Assembly (NCBI RefSeq): GCF_001269925.1
Contig: NZ_LHVO01000018.1
Coordinates: forward strand, 62,001-126,000
Origin: Pseudomonas sp. MIACH
GTDB taxonomy: Bacteria; Pseudomonadota; Gammaproteobacteria; Pseudomonadales; Pseudomonadaceae
Direction of reading: 5' to 3'
DNA: 64,000 nucleotides
Shown: positions 57,064 through 64,000 of the stretch, piece after piece
Numbering within the stretch: the stretch's first letter is position 1
How the letters are laid out: every line of letters begins with the position of its first letter
Made by a program: the position numbers and the translations under genes
The notes under the pieces: generated by a model
Told to the model about the DNA's origin: nothing
Databases searched by the model: none
What the model saw: the letters and a program-made list of their open reading frames with translations, nothing else

Positions 57064-57414
57064 ATGAAGTGGAGTGTGTTGGTTCTGGCCTTGGCGATAG
57101 GTGGGTGTGCTTCGGTTGCAGATATCAAGCAGACCCCGCCGACGTTGGTGGTCATTTCCGGGAAAAAACCCCAGGAGTACGCCGCGTGTGTGATAAACAA
57201 ATTGTCCGCCACCCGCCGGCCGCCGCAGATTGAACCGCATAAAGACGGCGTACGGGTCATCGTGCCGCAGAAATTTTCGGCCGACCCTTCGGCTATTTTC
57301 GAAATTGACGAGCGCTCCAGCGGTAGCAGTATCAAGCTCTACGAGAGCATGTCTAACGTGCCGATCCGCCCGGGTGATGTGAAAAAGGCCGGGGAAGAAT
57401 GCATTTCCGGCTGA
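57064..57414 (+). CDS. Small lipoprotein (116 aa)
   Basis: The signal peptide MKWSVLVLALAIGGCASVAD has lipobox IGGC (Cys15). The mature part contains two cysteines (AACVINKLSATR, GEECISG) and mixed alpha/beta sequence. GGAGG is about 7 bp before the ATG. Envelope-located; function unknown. Followed at 21 bp by a small cytosolic gene on the same strand. Confidence 0.75.
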   Translation: MKWSVLVLALAIGGCASVADIKQTPPTLVVISGKKPQEYAACVINKLSATRRPPQIEPHKDGVRVIVPQKFSADPSAIFEIDERSSGSSIKLYESMSNVPIRPGDVKKAGEECISG

Positions 57415-57435
57415 TGCCGCTGCGGAAAATCAGAT

Positions 57436-57666
57436 ATGAAACGTGAACACGTCAAAGCCCGTCACGCTGATGGGCAAATCTCAGCGACCCATATCATCCA
57501 GAACCCCGCCGACCTTGGCGAGTGGATCGTCTTCTTCAAAAAAAGCGGCGGGCGCAGTTTTTTCCTGGTGGACGATCAGGATGAAGTCGAATCCTTTGCT
57601 AGCCTGGATGAACTGACCGATATCCTTCGGGAGTTCGGGATCAAGTTCGCCGAGATCCATTTGTAG
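57436..57666 (+). CDS. Conserved hypothetical protein (76 aa)
   Basis: A 76-aa cytosolic alpha/beta protein: strands in QISATHIIQNP and EWIVFFKKSGGRSFFLVD, then a helix in LDELTDILREFGIKFAEIHL. Acidic overall. I do not recognise a named family, but the coding pattern is convincing. Convergent with the lipoprotein at 57674. Confidence 0.65.
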   Translation: MKREHVKARHADGQISATHIIQNPADLGEWIVFFKKSGGRSFFLVDDQDEVESFASLDELTDILREFGIKFAEIHL

Positions 57667-57673
57667 TCTGCTG

Positions 57674-57955
57674 TTACTTGCAGACCACCACCACACTGCG
57701 ACTTTTGAAGTTGCCCACATCCTGGCCCAGGGTCTTGTCGCTTTCTTTCAGCGACGGCGTGCCCTCGGTGCCAACAATGCGATAGCCGGTGCCTGCGCAG
57801 GAGGCATCGGCTTTTTCATAGCAACTGGCCCAGGAGTTGGCTTCGCCTGAACAGTCGATGGTCAGGCCTTGCTCGCCGTTTTTAAGATAGACATCAGAAG
57901 TGGTGGTGCAGCCGGCAAGCGCCAGTACCGCAGTCAGTGCCAGTAGTTTGTTCAT
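57674..57955 (-). CDS. Small lipoprotein (93 aa)
   Basis: The signal peptide MNKLLALTAVLALAGCTTTS has lipobox LAGC (Cys16). The mature domain holds four further cysteines (TIDCSG, ASCYEKADASCAGTG, VVVCK) that could form disulfides. It begins with DVYLKNGEQG, a pattern seen in small envelope lipoproteins. ATG 57955 is chosen for the signal peptide; the longer frame to 58147 is not supported. Confidence 0.75.
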   Translation of the reverse strand: MNKLLALTAVLALAGCTTTSDVYLKNGEQGLTIDCSGEANSWASCYEKADASCAGTGYRIVGTEGTPSLKESDKTLGQDVGNFKSRSVVVVCK

Positions 57956-58053
57956 GTGTGATCGTCGTCGAGGGTGTGGAAGGGGCGCTGACACTGTCGT
58001 GGGGCGTTTTTGGAAGATTATAGCGAACTGCCATCTAGGTACAGGCAAACGCA

Positions 58054-58080
58054 AAAAAAGCCCCTGACTCGGGGCTTTTT
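58054..58080. terminator. Bidirectional rho-independent terminator
   Basis: Stem AAAAAAGCCCC / GGGGCTTTTTT-like with loop TGACTC and U tracts on both strands. It serves the minus-strand 61-aa gene at 58098. Confidence 0.75.
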
Positions 58081-58097
58081 GCGCAGGGCCTGGAGAC

Positions 58098-58283
58098 TTA
58101 CTTAGTCTTCGGTCGTTTGCTCGACGCGTGGCCCGCTTCATCCACAAACACTTCGGCTACGGCGATCGCCATGCTTTCAGTCTCGAAAACGCCCGCGACG
58201 CTGTCACCATGGAAATTGATCAAATGCCAGCCGTCTGCTCGCTTCGTGATCAAGTAGCCGTTTACGCCTTTTGGTTCTGACAT
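58098..58283 (-). CDS. Small hypothetical protein (61 aa)
   Basis: MSEPKGVNGYLITKRADGWH begins a small alpha/beta protein with a basic tail (SSKRPKTK). Terminator directly downstream supports it as a real gene. Function unknown. Confidence 0.6.
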   Translation of the reverse strand: MSEPKGVNGYLITKRADGWHLINFHGDSVAGVFETESMAIAVAEVFVDEAGHASSKRPKTK

Positions 58284-58524
58284 CTATTAACAATCTCGTG
58301 GTCTGGTTCAAGGGGGTAATGATAGCGCCAAATGTCACGGGGTCGCGCAAGTTATTCCAGGTCGGTGTTCTGTGCTCAAAAGCGTGCTAAAAGGGTTGCA
58401 GCCCCTTTAGGGATTAGGAAACGGCCTTTTTGTGCCGTAACCGTTGCATCGCTCTTTGTAAGATCAGCGGAACTTACGCCGACATTTTTTCTCTATGATG
58501 ACATCGCAACGCCAGCAGGACCCA
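58284..58524. other. Non-coding region upstream of galU
   Basis: No gene seen. It holds AAAGGG-GTTGCAG-CCCCTTT-type and ACGGC/GCCGT inverted repeats (about 58388-58440), which could be terminators or attenuator-like structures before the galU promoter. Confidence 0.4.
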
Positions 58525-58553
58525 TTGTAAGGTGACTGCGGCCTGATTAGACT
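58525..58553 (+). promoter_or_regulatory. Candidate promoter of galU
   Basis: TTGTAA (58525-58530), 17-bp spacer, TAGACT (58548-58553), 40 bp before the galU ATG, which has AAGGA about 7 bp upstream. Confidence 0.5.
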
Positions 58554-58593
58554 GCGCCGAATTCCGTACGCACAGCCCTTTGTAAGGACTTAT

Positions 58594-59433
58594 ATGATCA
58601 AGAAATGCTTGTTCCCAGCAGCCGGTTACGGCACTCGCTTCTTGCCAGCGACCAAGGCCATGCCCAAAGAGATGCTGCCGGTGGTAAACAAGCCACTGAT
58701 TCAGTACGGCGTCGAAGAGGCATTGGATGCCGGTCTGAACGAAATCTCTATCGTCACCGGTCGCGGTAAGCGCGCACTGGAAGACCACTTCGACATCAGC
58801 TACGAGCTGGAAAACCAAATCAAGGGCACCGACAAGGAAAAATACCTGGTCGGTATCCGCAAGCTGCTGGACGAGTGCTCGTTCTCCTACACCCGTCAGA
58901 CCCAGATGAAAGGCCTCGGCCACGCCATCCTGACCGGTCGCCCATTGATCGGTGACGAACCGTTCGCCGTGGTACTCGCGGATGACCTGTGTGTGAACCT
59001 GGAAGGCGACGGCGTACTGACCCAGATGGTCAAGCTGTACCAGAAATACCGTTGCACCATCGTTGCGGTTCAAGAGGTCGACCCTCAAGAAACCAACAAG
59101 TACGGCGTGATTGCCGGTGACGACATTGGTGATGGCCTGATCCGTGTTCGCGACATGGTTGAGAAACCGGCGCCTGAAGATGCACCGTCGAACCTGGCGA
59201 TCATCGGTCGTTACATTCTGACCCCGGACATCTTCAAGCTGATCGAAGAGACCGAGCCAGGCAAGGGTGGCGAGATCCAGATCACCGACGCGCTGTTGAA
59301 GCAGGCTAAAGATGGTTGCGTGATCGCGTACAAGTTCAAGGGTCGTCGTTTTGACTGCGGTGGCGCTGAAGGCTACATCGAAGCAACCAACTTCTGCTAC
59401 GAGCACTTCTACAAGACTGGCAAGGCCTACTGA
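58594..59433 (+). CDS. galU: UTP-glucose-1-phosphate uridylyltransferase
   Basis: A 279-aa cytosolic enzyme making UDP-glucose for LPS, exopolysaccharide and trehalose/glucan synthesis. The nucleotidyltransferase signature is GYGTRFLPATKAMPKEMLPV. Other landmarks are VVLADDLCVN (metal-binding Asp), VEKPAPEDAPSNLAIIGRY and GGEIQITDAL. Length is typical. Monocistronic, with promoter at 58525 and terminator at 59469. Confidence 0.96.
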   Translation: MIKKCLFPAAGYGTRFLPATKAMPKEMLPVVNKPLIQYGVEEALDAGLNEISIVTGRGKRALEDHFDISYELENQIKGTDKEKYLVGIRKLLDECSFSYTRQTQMKGLGHAILTGRPLIGDEPFAVVLADDLCVNLEGDGVLTQMVKLYQKYRCTIVAVQEVDPQETNKYGVIAGDDIGDGLIRVRDMVEKPAPEDAPSNLAIIGRYILTPDIFKLIEETEPGKGGEIQITDALLKQAKDGCVIAYKFKGRRFDCGGAEGYIEATNFCYEHFYKTGKAY

Positions 59434-59468
59434 TACACGGTTGCCTGCCTGCTGTACGCAGCGTAAGT

Positions 59469-59494
59469 AAAAAGCCACCTTCGGGTGGCTTTTT
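59469..59494 (+). terminator. Rho-independent terminator of galU
   Basis: Stem GCCACC/GGTGGC with a UUCG tetraloop, flanked by A5 and T5 and followed by CGTTTTTC. Confidence 0.85.
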
Positions 59495-59548
59495 CGTTTT
59501 TCAGCCCCATGTAAGTCGGTATGCTGATGTCCTGCCGAGGAGAGTGAA

Positions 59549-60907
59549 ATGGCCTACGATTTTGACCTGTATGTAATTGGCGCCGGTTCCGGCGGTGTTC
59601 GCGCGGCGCGCTTTGCTGCGGGCTTTGGTGCCAAGGTGGCCGTGGCGGAAAGCCGCTACCTGGGCGGTACCTGCGTTAACGTTGGCTGTGTACCGAAGAA
59701 ACTGTTGGTGTACGGCGCGCACTTCGCCGAAGACTTCGAACAGGCCAGCGGCTTTGGCTGGTCACTGGGCGAGGCGAATTTTGACTGGGCGACCCTGATC
59801 GCCAACAAGGATCGCGAGATCAACCGTCTCAATGGCATCTACCGCAACCTGCTGGTCAACAGTGGCGTGACCCTGCATGAAGGTCATGCGAGCCTGGTTG
59901 ACCCGCACCAGGTGGAAATCAATGGCGAGCGCTTTACGGCCAAGCACATCCTGATTGCGACCGGCGGCTGGCCGCAGATTCCGGACATTCCGGGGCGTGA
60001 GCACGCGATTGGCTCCAATGAAGCATTTTTCCTTAAAGAGCTGCCCAAACGTGTGCTGGTGGTGGGCGGCGGGTATATCGCTGTTGAGTTCGCCGGGATT
60101 TTCCATGGCCTGGGCGCGCATACCTCGTTGCTGTATCGCGGCGATCTGTTCCTGCGCGGCTTCGATGGCTCGGTGCGTACGCACCTCAAGGAAGAACTGA
60201 CCAAGCGCGGCCTCGACCTGCAATTCAACGCCGATATCGAACGTATCGACAAACAAGCCGATGGCAGCCTCAAGGCCACCTTGAAAGACGGTCGCGTGCT
60301 GGAGGCTGATTGCGTGTTCTATGCCACTGGCCGGCGTCCGATGCTGGATAACCTGGGGCTGGAAAATACCGGCGTCAAGCTGGATGAGCGCGGTTTCGTC
60401 CAGGTGAACGACCAGTACGAGACTACCGAAGCGTCGATCCTGGCGATCGGTGATGTGATCGGCCGCGTGCAGTTGACGCCGGTGGCGCTTGCCGAAGGTA
60501 TGGCCGTAGCGCGTCGTTTGTTCAAGCCAGAGCAATACCGCCCGGTGGATTACGCAATGATCCCGACCGCGGTATTCAGCCTGCCGAATATCGGTACGGT
60601 CGGCCTGACGGAGGAGGAGGCGAAGAAGAACGGGCACACGGTGCAGATCTTCGAAAGCCGCTTCCGGCCGATGAAGTTGACTTTGACCGACTGCCACGAA
60701 AAAACCTTGATGAAGCTGGTGGTCGACGCCGACACCGACAAGGTCTTGGGCTGCCACATGGTCGGTCCGGACGCGGGCGAGATCGTCCAGGGGCTGGCGA
60801 TCGCGCTCAAGGCGGGCGCGACCAAGCAGCACTTCGATGAAACCATCGGCGTGCACCCGACGGCGGCGGAAGAGTTCGTCACCATGCGCACGCCTGTGGC
60901 GGACTGA
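59549..60907 (+). CDS. gor: Glutathione-disulfide reductase
   Basis: A 452-aa FAD enzyme reducing GSSG with NADPH. FAD-binding [11 protein letters not shown]; redox disulfide Cys42/Cys47 in [19 protein letters not shown] site [20 protein letters not shown]; second FAD motif [13 protein letters not shown]-terminal active-site His in [14 protein letters not shown] is close upstream of the ATG. It ends exactly against the convergent KfrA-like gene with no terminator between them. Confidence 0.95.
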   Translation: MAYDFDLYVIGAGSGGVRAARFAAGFGAKVAVAESRYLGGTCVNVGCVPKKLLVYGAHFAEDFEQASGFGWSLGEANFDWATLIANKDREINRLNGIYRNLLVNSGVTLHEGHASLVDPHQVEINGERFTAKHILIATGGWPQIPDIPGREHAIGSNEAFFLKELPKRVLVVGGGYIAVEFAGIFHGLGAHTSLLYRGDLFLRGFDGSVRTHLKEELTKRGLDLQFNADIERIDKQADGSLKATLKDGRVLEADCVFYATGRRPMLDNLGLENTGVKLDERGFVQVNDQYETTEASILAIGDVIGRVQLTPVALAEGMAVARRLFKPEQYRPVDYAMIPTAVFSLPNIGTVGLTEEEAKKNGHTVQIFESRFRPMKLTLTDCHEKTLMKLVVDADTDKVLGCHMVGPDAGEIVQGLAIALKAGATKQHFDETIGVHPTAAEEFVTMRTPVAD

Positions 60908-61915
60908 TCAGGCTGACGGTGTTGTGTCTGGCGCCGCTGCAACGGCGGCGGCCAGGCGCAATGCTTCGATAGTGGCATGGGCCTTCATCAGGTCCAGTTC
61001 CAGGCGCTTGTTGGTGTGCCCGTGCTCAGTCAGCGCTTGTTGGCGTGACTCGTTTTCCAGCAGGGCTACCCGCAGGCGCTCCTGAAGCAGCGTGCGCTCG
61101 CTGTCGATCTGGCTCACTTGTTCGCTCAGTTTCAGTTGCTGGGCCCGGTCTTTGCGGATGTCTTCCTGCAGCGCGGCCAATTCTTTTGCTGTCACTCGCT
61201 GCTCGATCAATAACCGCTCGTTGTCGCGATGCAGTTGGGTGATCTCGTCCTGGCGAACCATTGCACTTTGCTGGGCTTGGCGCAGTTCTGCCTGTACCTG
61301 CTGCAACTGGCCTTCGTGGCGTCGCTGTTCCTGCTCGCGCTGCTCCTTGATCGCATCGCGGTAGTGCTCCAGCGCCTCGCGGGCGTGCAGGTGCTTTTCT
61401 TCCAGCGAGCGAATCTGTTCGTCCTTGTCGTTGATCCGTAGCTCGTAATCGCTGCAGGCCTGGCTGAGCCCGGCGTTGCGGGTTTGCTCGGTTTGCAGGC
61501 TGGTGCTGGCGGTTTGCAGCGCGGCACTTTCCTCTGCCAGGGCGGCGGCCTGGATATCGAACTGCTGCTTGAGTTCGCCGTGAGCTTCTTCAAGCGCTTC
61601 TATCTGAGCGAGCAGGGCGGTTTTTTGCTGTTCGAACTGCGCCTGTGCCAGGTCAATCGGCTCTTGAGCCTTTTCTTTCAAGCGCTGGGCCAGTCGCGCA
61701 ACCAGTTCGCCCAGCTCGTCGTCAATCGGGGCTTCGGTGATGGTCAGGCGGGTTTCGCTGTCGTCCAACTCCTTTAAATAGCGGTGGATCGTGGTTTTCG
61801 AGCCGGTATTGCCCATCTCGATGCGTACCGCGTCGATGCTGGGGTTCTCGCCGCGGGCAAGGATCGCCAGGCGTGCCGTTTGAACTACTGCTTTATTGAT
61901 GCCGCCGCGAGCCAT
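60908..61915 (-). CDS. KfrA-like DNA-binding coiled-coil protein
   Basis: A 335-aa protein with an N-terminal KfrA-type DNA-binding domain (about 1-60; AVRIEMGNTGSKTTIHRYLK). A long coiled coil follows, about 65-325 (ELKQQFDIQAAALAEESAAL, and REQEQRRHEGQLQQVQAELR). KfrA proteins are known mainly from plasmids as autoregulators that also help partitioning or architecture; this copy is in a core-gene context. GGAG precedes the ATG. It is divergent from a tyrosine recombinase with inverted repeats between them. Confidence 0.85.
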   Translation of the reverse strand: MARGGINKAVVQTARLAILARGENPSIDAVRIEMGNTGSKTTIHRYLKELDDSETRLTITEAPIDDELGELVARLAQRLKEKAQEPIDLAQAQFEQQKTALLAQIEALEEAHGELKQQFDIQAAALAEESAALQTASTSLQTEQTRNAGLSQACSDYELRINDKDEQIRSLEEKHLHAREALEHYRDAIKEQREQEQRRHEGQLQQVQAELRQAQQSAMVRQDEITQLHRDNERLLIEQRVTAKELAALQEDIRKDRAQQLKLSEQVSQIDSERTLLQERLRVALLENESRQQALTEHGHTNKRLELDLMKAHATIEALRLAAAVAAAPDTTPSA

Positions 61916-61939
61916 GGGGTCTCCGTCGATTTAGTACTG

Positions 61940-61966
61940 TGGTATGTATTATGTAGATACGTACCA
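61940..61966. promoter_or_regulatory. Inverted repeat, candidate KfrA-type operator
   Basis: TGGTATGTAT-N7-ATACGTACCA (one mismatch) lies 25-51 bp upstream of the KfrA-like ATG in an AT-rich stretch. Autoregulation through such palindromes is typical of plasmid KfrA. Confidence 0.55.
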
Positions 61967-62008
61967 TATCACGAATAAAAATCCGTTTGAATTCATGATT
62001 TAACAGAT

Positions 62009-62029
62009 GGGATATTGGCGTATTATCCC
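62009..62029. promoter_or_regulatory. Second inverted repeat in the kfrA/recombinase intergenic region
   Basis: GGGATA-N9-TATCCC, 57-77 bp before the recombinase ATG and different in sequence from the first palindrome. It may be an operator or recombination-related site for the divergent recombinase gene. Confidence 0.35.
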
Positions 62030-62085
62030 GTGTCATTAGCGTCTGTAACGCTTGTACCTCTGCCAGCAGTACGAATAGGCCTCCC

Positions 62086-63018
62086 ATGAGCGATCTGGAT
62101 CGTTACCTCAACGCCGCCACCCGCGACAACACGCGCCGTAGCTACCGTGCGGCCATCGAACACTTCGAAGTCAGTTGGGGCGGATTTCTGCCGGCTACCA
62201 GCGACAGCGTGGCGCGCTACCTGGTGGCGCATGCGGGCGTGCTGGCGGTCAACACTCTGAAGCTGCGGCTCTCCGCCTTGGCGCAATGGCATACCAGCCA
62301 GGGCTTTCCCGACCCGACGAAAGCGCCGGTGGTGCGCAAGGTGCTTAAAGGGATTCGAGCGGTGCACCCGGCGCAGGAGAAACAGGCCGAGCCGTTGCAG
62401 CTCAAGCATCTGGAGCAGGTCGTGGCTTCCCTTGAAACGGAAGCGCGCGAGGCAGGCGAGGCGCAGGACTCACCCCGATTGCTGCGCGCCAAGCGTGACA
62501 CCGCACTGATCCTGCTGGGCTTCTGGCGCGGTTTTCGTAGTGATGAACTGTGTCGATTAAGCGTCGAGCACGTGCAAGCCACGCCCGGTGCCGGCATCAG
62601 CCTGTACCTGCCGCGCAGCAAAAGTGACCGCGATAACCTCGGCAAGACCTATCACACCCCGGCACTGCTACGCCTGTGTCCGGTGCAGGCCTACAGCGAA
62701 TGGCTCAGCGCGTCGGCCCTGGTGCGCGGTCCGGTATTCCGGGGCATTGATCGCTGGGGCAACCTGGGCGAGGAGGGCTTGCACCCCAACAGCGTGATCC
62801 CGCTGCTGCGCCAGGCGCTTGAACGTGCCGGCATCGCAGCCGAGCAATACACCAGCCACTCGTTGCGCCGGGGCTTTGCCACCTGGGCCCATCGCAGCGG
62901 CTGGGACTTGAAGTCGTTGATGAGTTACGTCGGCTGGAGCGACATGAAATCCGCCATGCGCTATGTTGAAGCGACGCCCTTTCTCGGCATGACATTGGCC
63001 ACTCAACCGCTGCTTTGA
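62086..63018 (+). CDS. Tyrosine recombinase / integrase-family protein
   Basis: A 310-aa site-specific recombinase. The N-terminal SAM-like core-binding domain is about 1-95 (RDNTRRSYRAAIEHFEVSWG) and the catalytic domain about 105-305. The active-site set is complete: Arg151 (GFRSDELCRL), Lys179 (RSKSD), His258 and Arg261 (TSHSLRRGF), Trp284 (YVGWSD) and nucleophile Tyr293 (AMRYVEA). No prophage or island genes adjoin it and it does not look like XerC/XerD. Divergent from the KfrA-like gene; target site unknown. Confidence 0.88.
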   Translation: MSDLDRYLNAATRDNTRRSYRAAIEHFEVSWGGFLPATSDSVARYLVAHAGVLAVNTLKLRLSALAQWHTSQGFPDPTKAPVVRKVLKGIRAVHPAQEKQAEPLQLKHLEQVVASLETEAREAGEAQDSPRLLRAKRDTALILLGFWRGFRSDELCRLSVEHVQATPGAGISLYLPRSKSDRDNLGKTYHTPALLRLCPVQAYSEWLSASALVRGPVFRGIDRWGNLGEEGLHPNSVIPLLRQALERAGIAAEQYTSHSLRRGFATWAHRSGWDLKSLMSYVGWSDMKSAMRYVEATPFLGMTLATQPLL

Positions 63019-63045
63019 GATTTCTTCTATTAATACCGTCACCTG

Positions 63046-63082
63046 ATAGGGAAAACCAATCGTCAGCATCAGGTTTGCCAAT
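63046..63082 (+). promoter_or_regulatory. OxyR-type binding site upstream of ahpC
   Basis: Four tetranucleotides ATAG, CAAT, ATCA and CAAT are separated by exactly 7 bp each, matching the ATAG-N7-CTAT-N7-ATAG-N7-CTAT spacing of OxyR tetramer sites with 10 of 16 or so consensus bases. It ends 69 bp before the ahpC ATG. Confidence 0.6.
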
Positions 63083-63151
63083 GAGCCATCCGCCGAGAGA
63101 GTGGGTAGGATTCACCTCATCAACTTCTTAACCCCTGACGGAGAGTCAACG

Positions 63152-63715
63152 ATGCCTATCATCAACAGCCAAGTAAAACCGTTCAAAGCTACCGCATACA
63201 AAAACGGCAACTTCGTAGATGTGACCGACGCTGACCTGAAAGGCAAATGGTCCGTGGTGTTCTTCTACCCAGCCGACTTCACCTTCGTTTGCCCAACCGA
63301 GCTGGAAGACCTGGCTGACAACTACGCCGAATTCCAGAAACTGGGCGTCGAAATCTACAGCGTGTCCACCGACACCCACTTTGCCCACGCTGCCTGGCAC
63401 AACACTTCGCCAGCCATCGGCAAAATCCAGTACACCATGATCGGCGACCCAACCCTGACCATCTCCCGCAACTTCGACGTGCTGATCGAAGAAGCTGGCC
63501 TGGCTGACCGCGGTACCTTCGTGATCAACCCGGAAGGTCAGATCAAGATCGTTGAACTGAACGACGGCGGTGTTGGCCGTGACGCTTCCGAGCTGCTGCG
63601 CAAAATCAAGGCCGCTCAATACGTGGCTGCCCACCCAGGCGAAGTCTGCCCAGCCAAGTGGAAAGAAGGCGAGGCCACTCTGGCTCCGTCCCTGGACCTG
63701 GTCGGCAAGATCTAA
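63152..63715 (+). CDS. ahpC: Alkyl hydroperoxide reductase subunit C (2-Cys peroxiredoxin)
   Basis: A 187-aa typical 2-Cys peroxiredoxin. Peroxidatic Cys47 in [10 protein letters not shown] and resolving Cys166 in GEVCPAKW are at the same positions as in E. coli Ahp[12 protein letters not shown] is also conserved. Highly expressed codon use. The start is ATG 63152, preceded by GGAGAG; the frame back to 63101 includes the promoter region. AhpF, its reductase, follows 130 bp downstream. Confidence 0.97.
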   Translation: MPIINSQVKPFKATAYKNGNFVDVTDADLKGKWSVVFFYPADFTFVCPTELEDLADNYAEFQKLGVEIYSVSTDTHFAHAAWHNTSPAIGKIQYTMIGDPTLTISRNFDVLIEEAGLADRGTFVINPEGQIKIVELNDGGVGRDASELLRKIKAAQYVAAHPGEVCPAKWKEGEATLAPSLDLVGKI

Positions 63716-63776
63716 GTCTGTGAAGACGTATCAAGGGCGGAACTCCGCACTTAAGTAAGCTGCATCCGCCCTCAAA

Positions 63777-63809
63777 ACGCCCGGGCGAGAGTCGCTCGGG
63801 CGTTTTTTT
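63777..63809 (+). terminator. Hairpin terminator/attenuator between ahpC and ahpF
   Basis: Stem ACGCCCG-GGCGA / TCGCT-CGGGCGT followed by TTTTTTTG. It would make ahpC the major transcript and reduce read-through into ahpF. A second inverted repeat AAGGGCGG / CCGCCCT lies just before it (63733-63772). Confidence 0.8.
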
Positions 63810-63845
63810 GTCTGCAATAAACCGAATTAATAGGAAATCGCCCGT

Positions 63846-64000
63846 ATGTTGGACGCCAATCTTAAAGCTCAGTTGAAGTCATACCTGGAACGGGTCACCC
63901 AGCCGATCGAGATCGTCGCCTCCCTCGACGACGGCGCGAAATCCCAGGAAATGCTTGCCCTTTTGCAGGACGTAACCAGCCTCACCACGCTGATTACCCT
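63846..64000 (+). CDS. ahpF: Alkyl hydroperoxide reductase subunit F, N-terminal fragment (cut by window edge)
   Basis: Fifty-one codons are visible ([20 protein letters not shown], then [10 protein letters not shown] and [10 protein letters not shown]), the start of the N-terminal thioredoxin-like domain of AhpF. The flavoprotein reduces AhpC with NADH. Position after ahpC supports the call. Confidence 0.9.
   Translation, partial: MLDANLKAQLKSYLERVTQPIEIVASLDDGAKSQEMLALLQDVTSLTTLIT

Noticed and set aside
62086..63018. Prophage or genomic island marked by the integrase
   Set aside because: Neighbours are gor, a KfrA-like gene and ahpC; no phage or transfer genes and no tRNA adjoin it.

Overview
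The window reads as chromosome of a Pseudomonas fluorescens-group bacterium. It is GC-rich with a strong C/G third-position bias, and its core genes (galU, gor, ahpC/ahpF, modABC, ada/alkB, topoisomerase IB, mgtA) have the form expected for that genus. GC-rich imperfect palindromes resembling Pseudomonas REP elements occur between genes. Both window edges cut genes: a DapA-family enzyme on the left and ahpF on the right.

Layout. (1) 1-2875: part of a trans-4-hydroxy-L-proline catabolic locus, with a DapA-family deaminase, hydroxyproline 2-epimerase and a divergent PAS-AraC regulator. (2) 2999-6354: a GH13 trehalose synthase, a degenerate receiver-like gene and two small hypotheticals. (3) 6420-17006: a complete aldoxime-nitrile pathway. 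Aldoxime dehydratase makes the nitrile, Fe-type nitrile hydratase (alpha, beta and a P47K-type activator) makes the amide, an amidase makes the acid, and an acyl-CoA synthetase makes the acyl-CoA. The set also holds a predicted outer-membrane channel, a soluble PAS-PAS chemoreceptor-like protein and a divergent AraC activator. A pair of 21-bp direct repeats, followed at identical spacing by a candidate -10, lies in front of both the oxdA unit and the amidase/nitrile hydratase unit. (4) 17178-35360: a two-partner-secretion / contact-dependent inhibition locus. It encodes a TpsB transporter, a 5072-residue TpsA whose C-terminus looks like an EndoU RNase, and a small AT-rich probable immunity gene. 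A 3'-half fragment of tRNA-Asn with its own terminator follows.

(5) 35512-38567: tRNA-Leu(TAA), a secreted coiled-coil protein, a zinc-ribbon-like protein, and GFA, DinB, and SLOG/DUF2493 proteins. (6) 38633-42072: mgtA with a leader of about 610 nt that contains a 55-codon and a 12-codon ORF, each with a ribosome-binding site, below a good sigma70 promoter and a PhoP-like direct repeat. (7) 42073-46949: LysE exporter, arsRBC with an ArsR operator, AzlCD and small proteins. (8) 47094-54445: DUF1275 protein, ABC-F ATPase, topoisomerase IB, modABC with a textbook ModE box, and a nitronate monooxygenase. (9) 54563-58283: an alkylation-repair cluster (ada, alkB and an upstream 55-aa gene) and small lipoproteins. 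Here Ada has lost three of the four zinc cysteines of its N-terminal domain. (10) 58594-64000: galU, gor, a KfrA-like coiled-coil DNA-binding protein divergent from a tyrosine recombinase, then ahpC/ahpF behind an OxyR-type site.

The most interesting items are the shared operator architecture and embedded chemoreceptor of the nitrile cluster, the mgtA leader peptides, the EndoU CDI locus ending beside a tRNA-Asn fragment, the degenerate Ada, and the KfrA/recombinase pair. All assignments come from reading the sequence; no database search was run.
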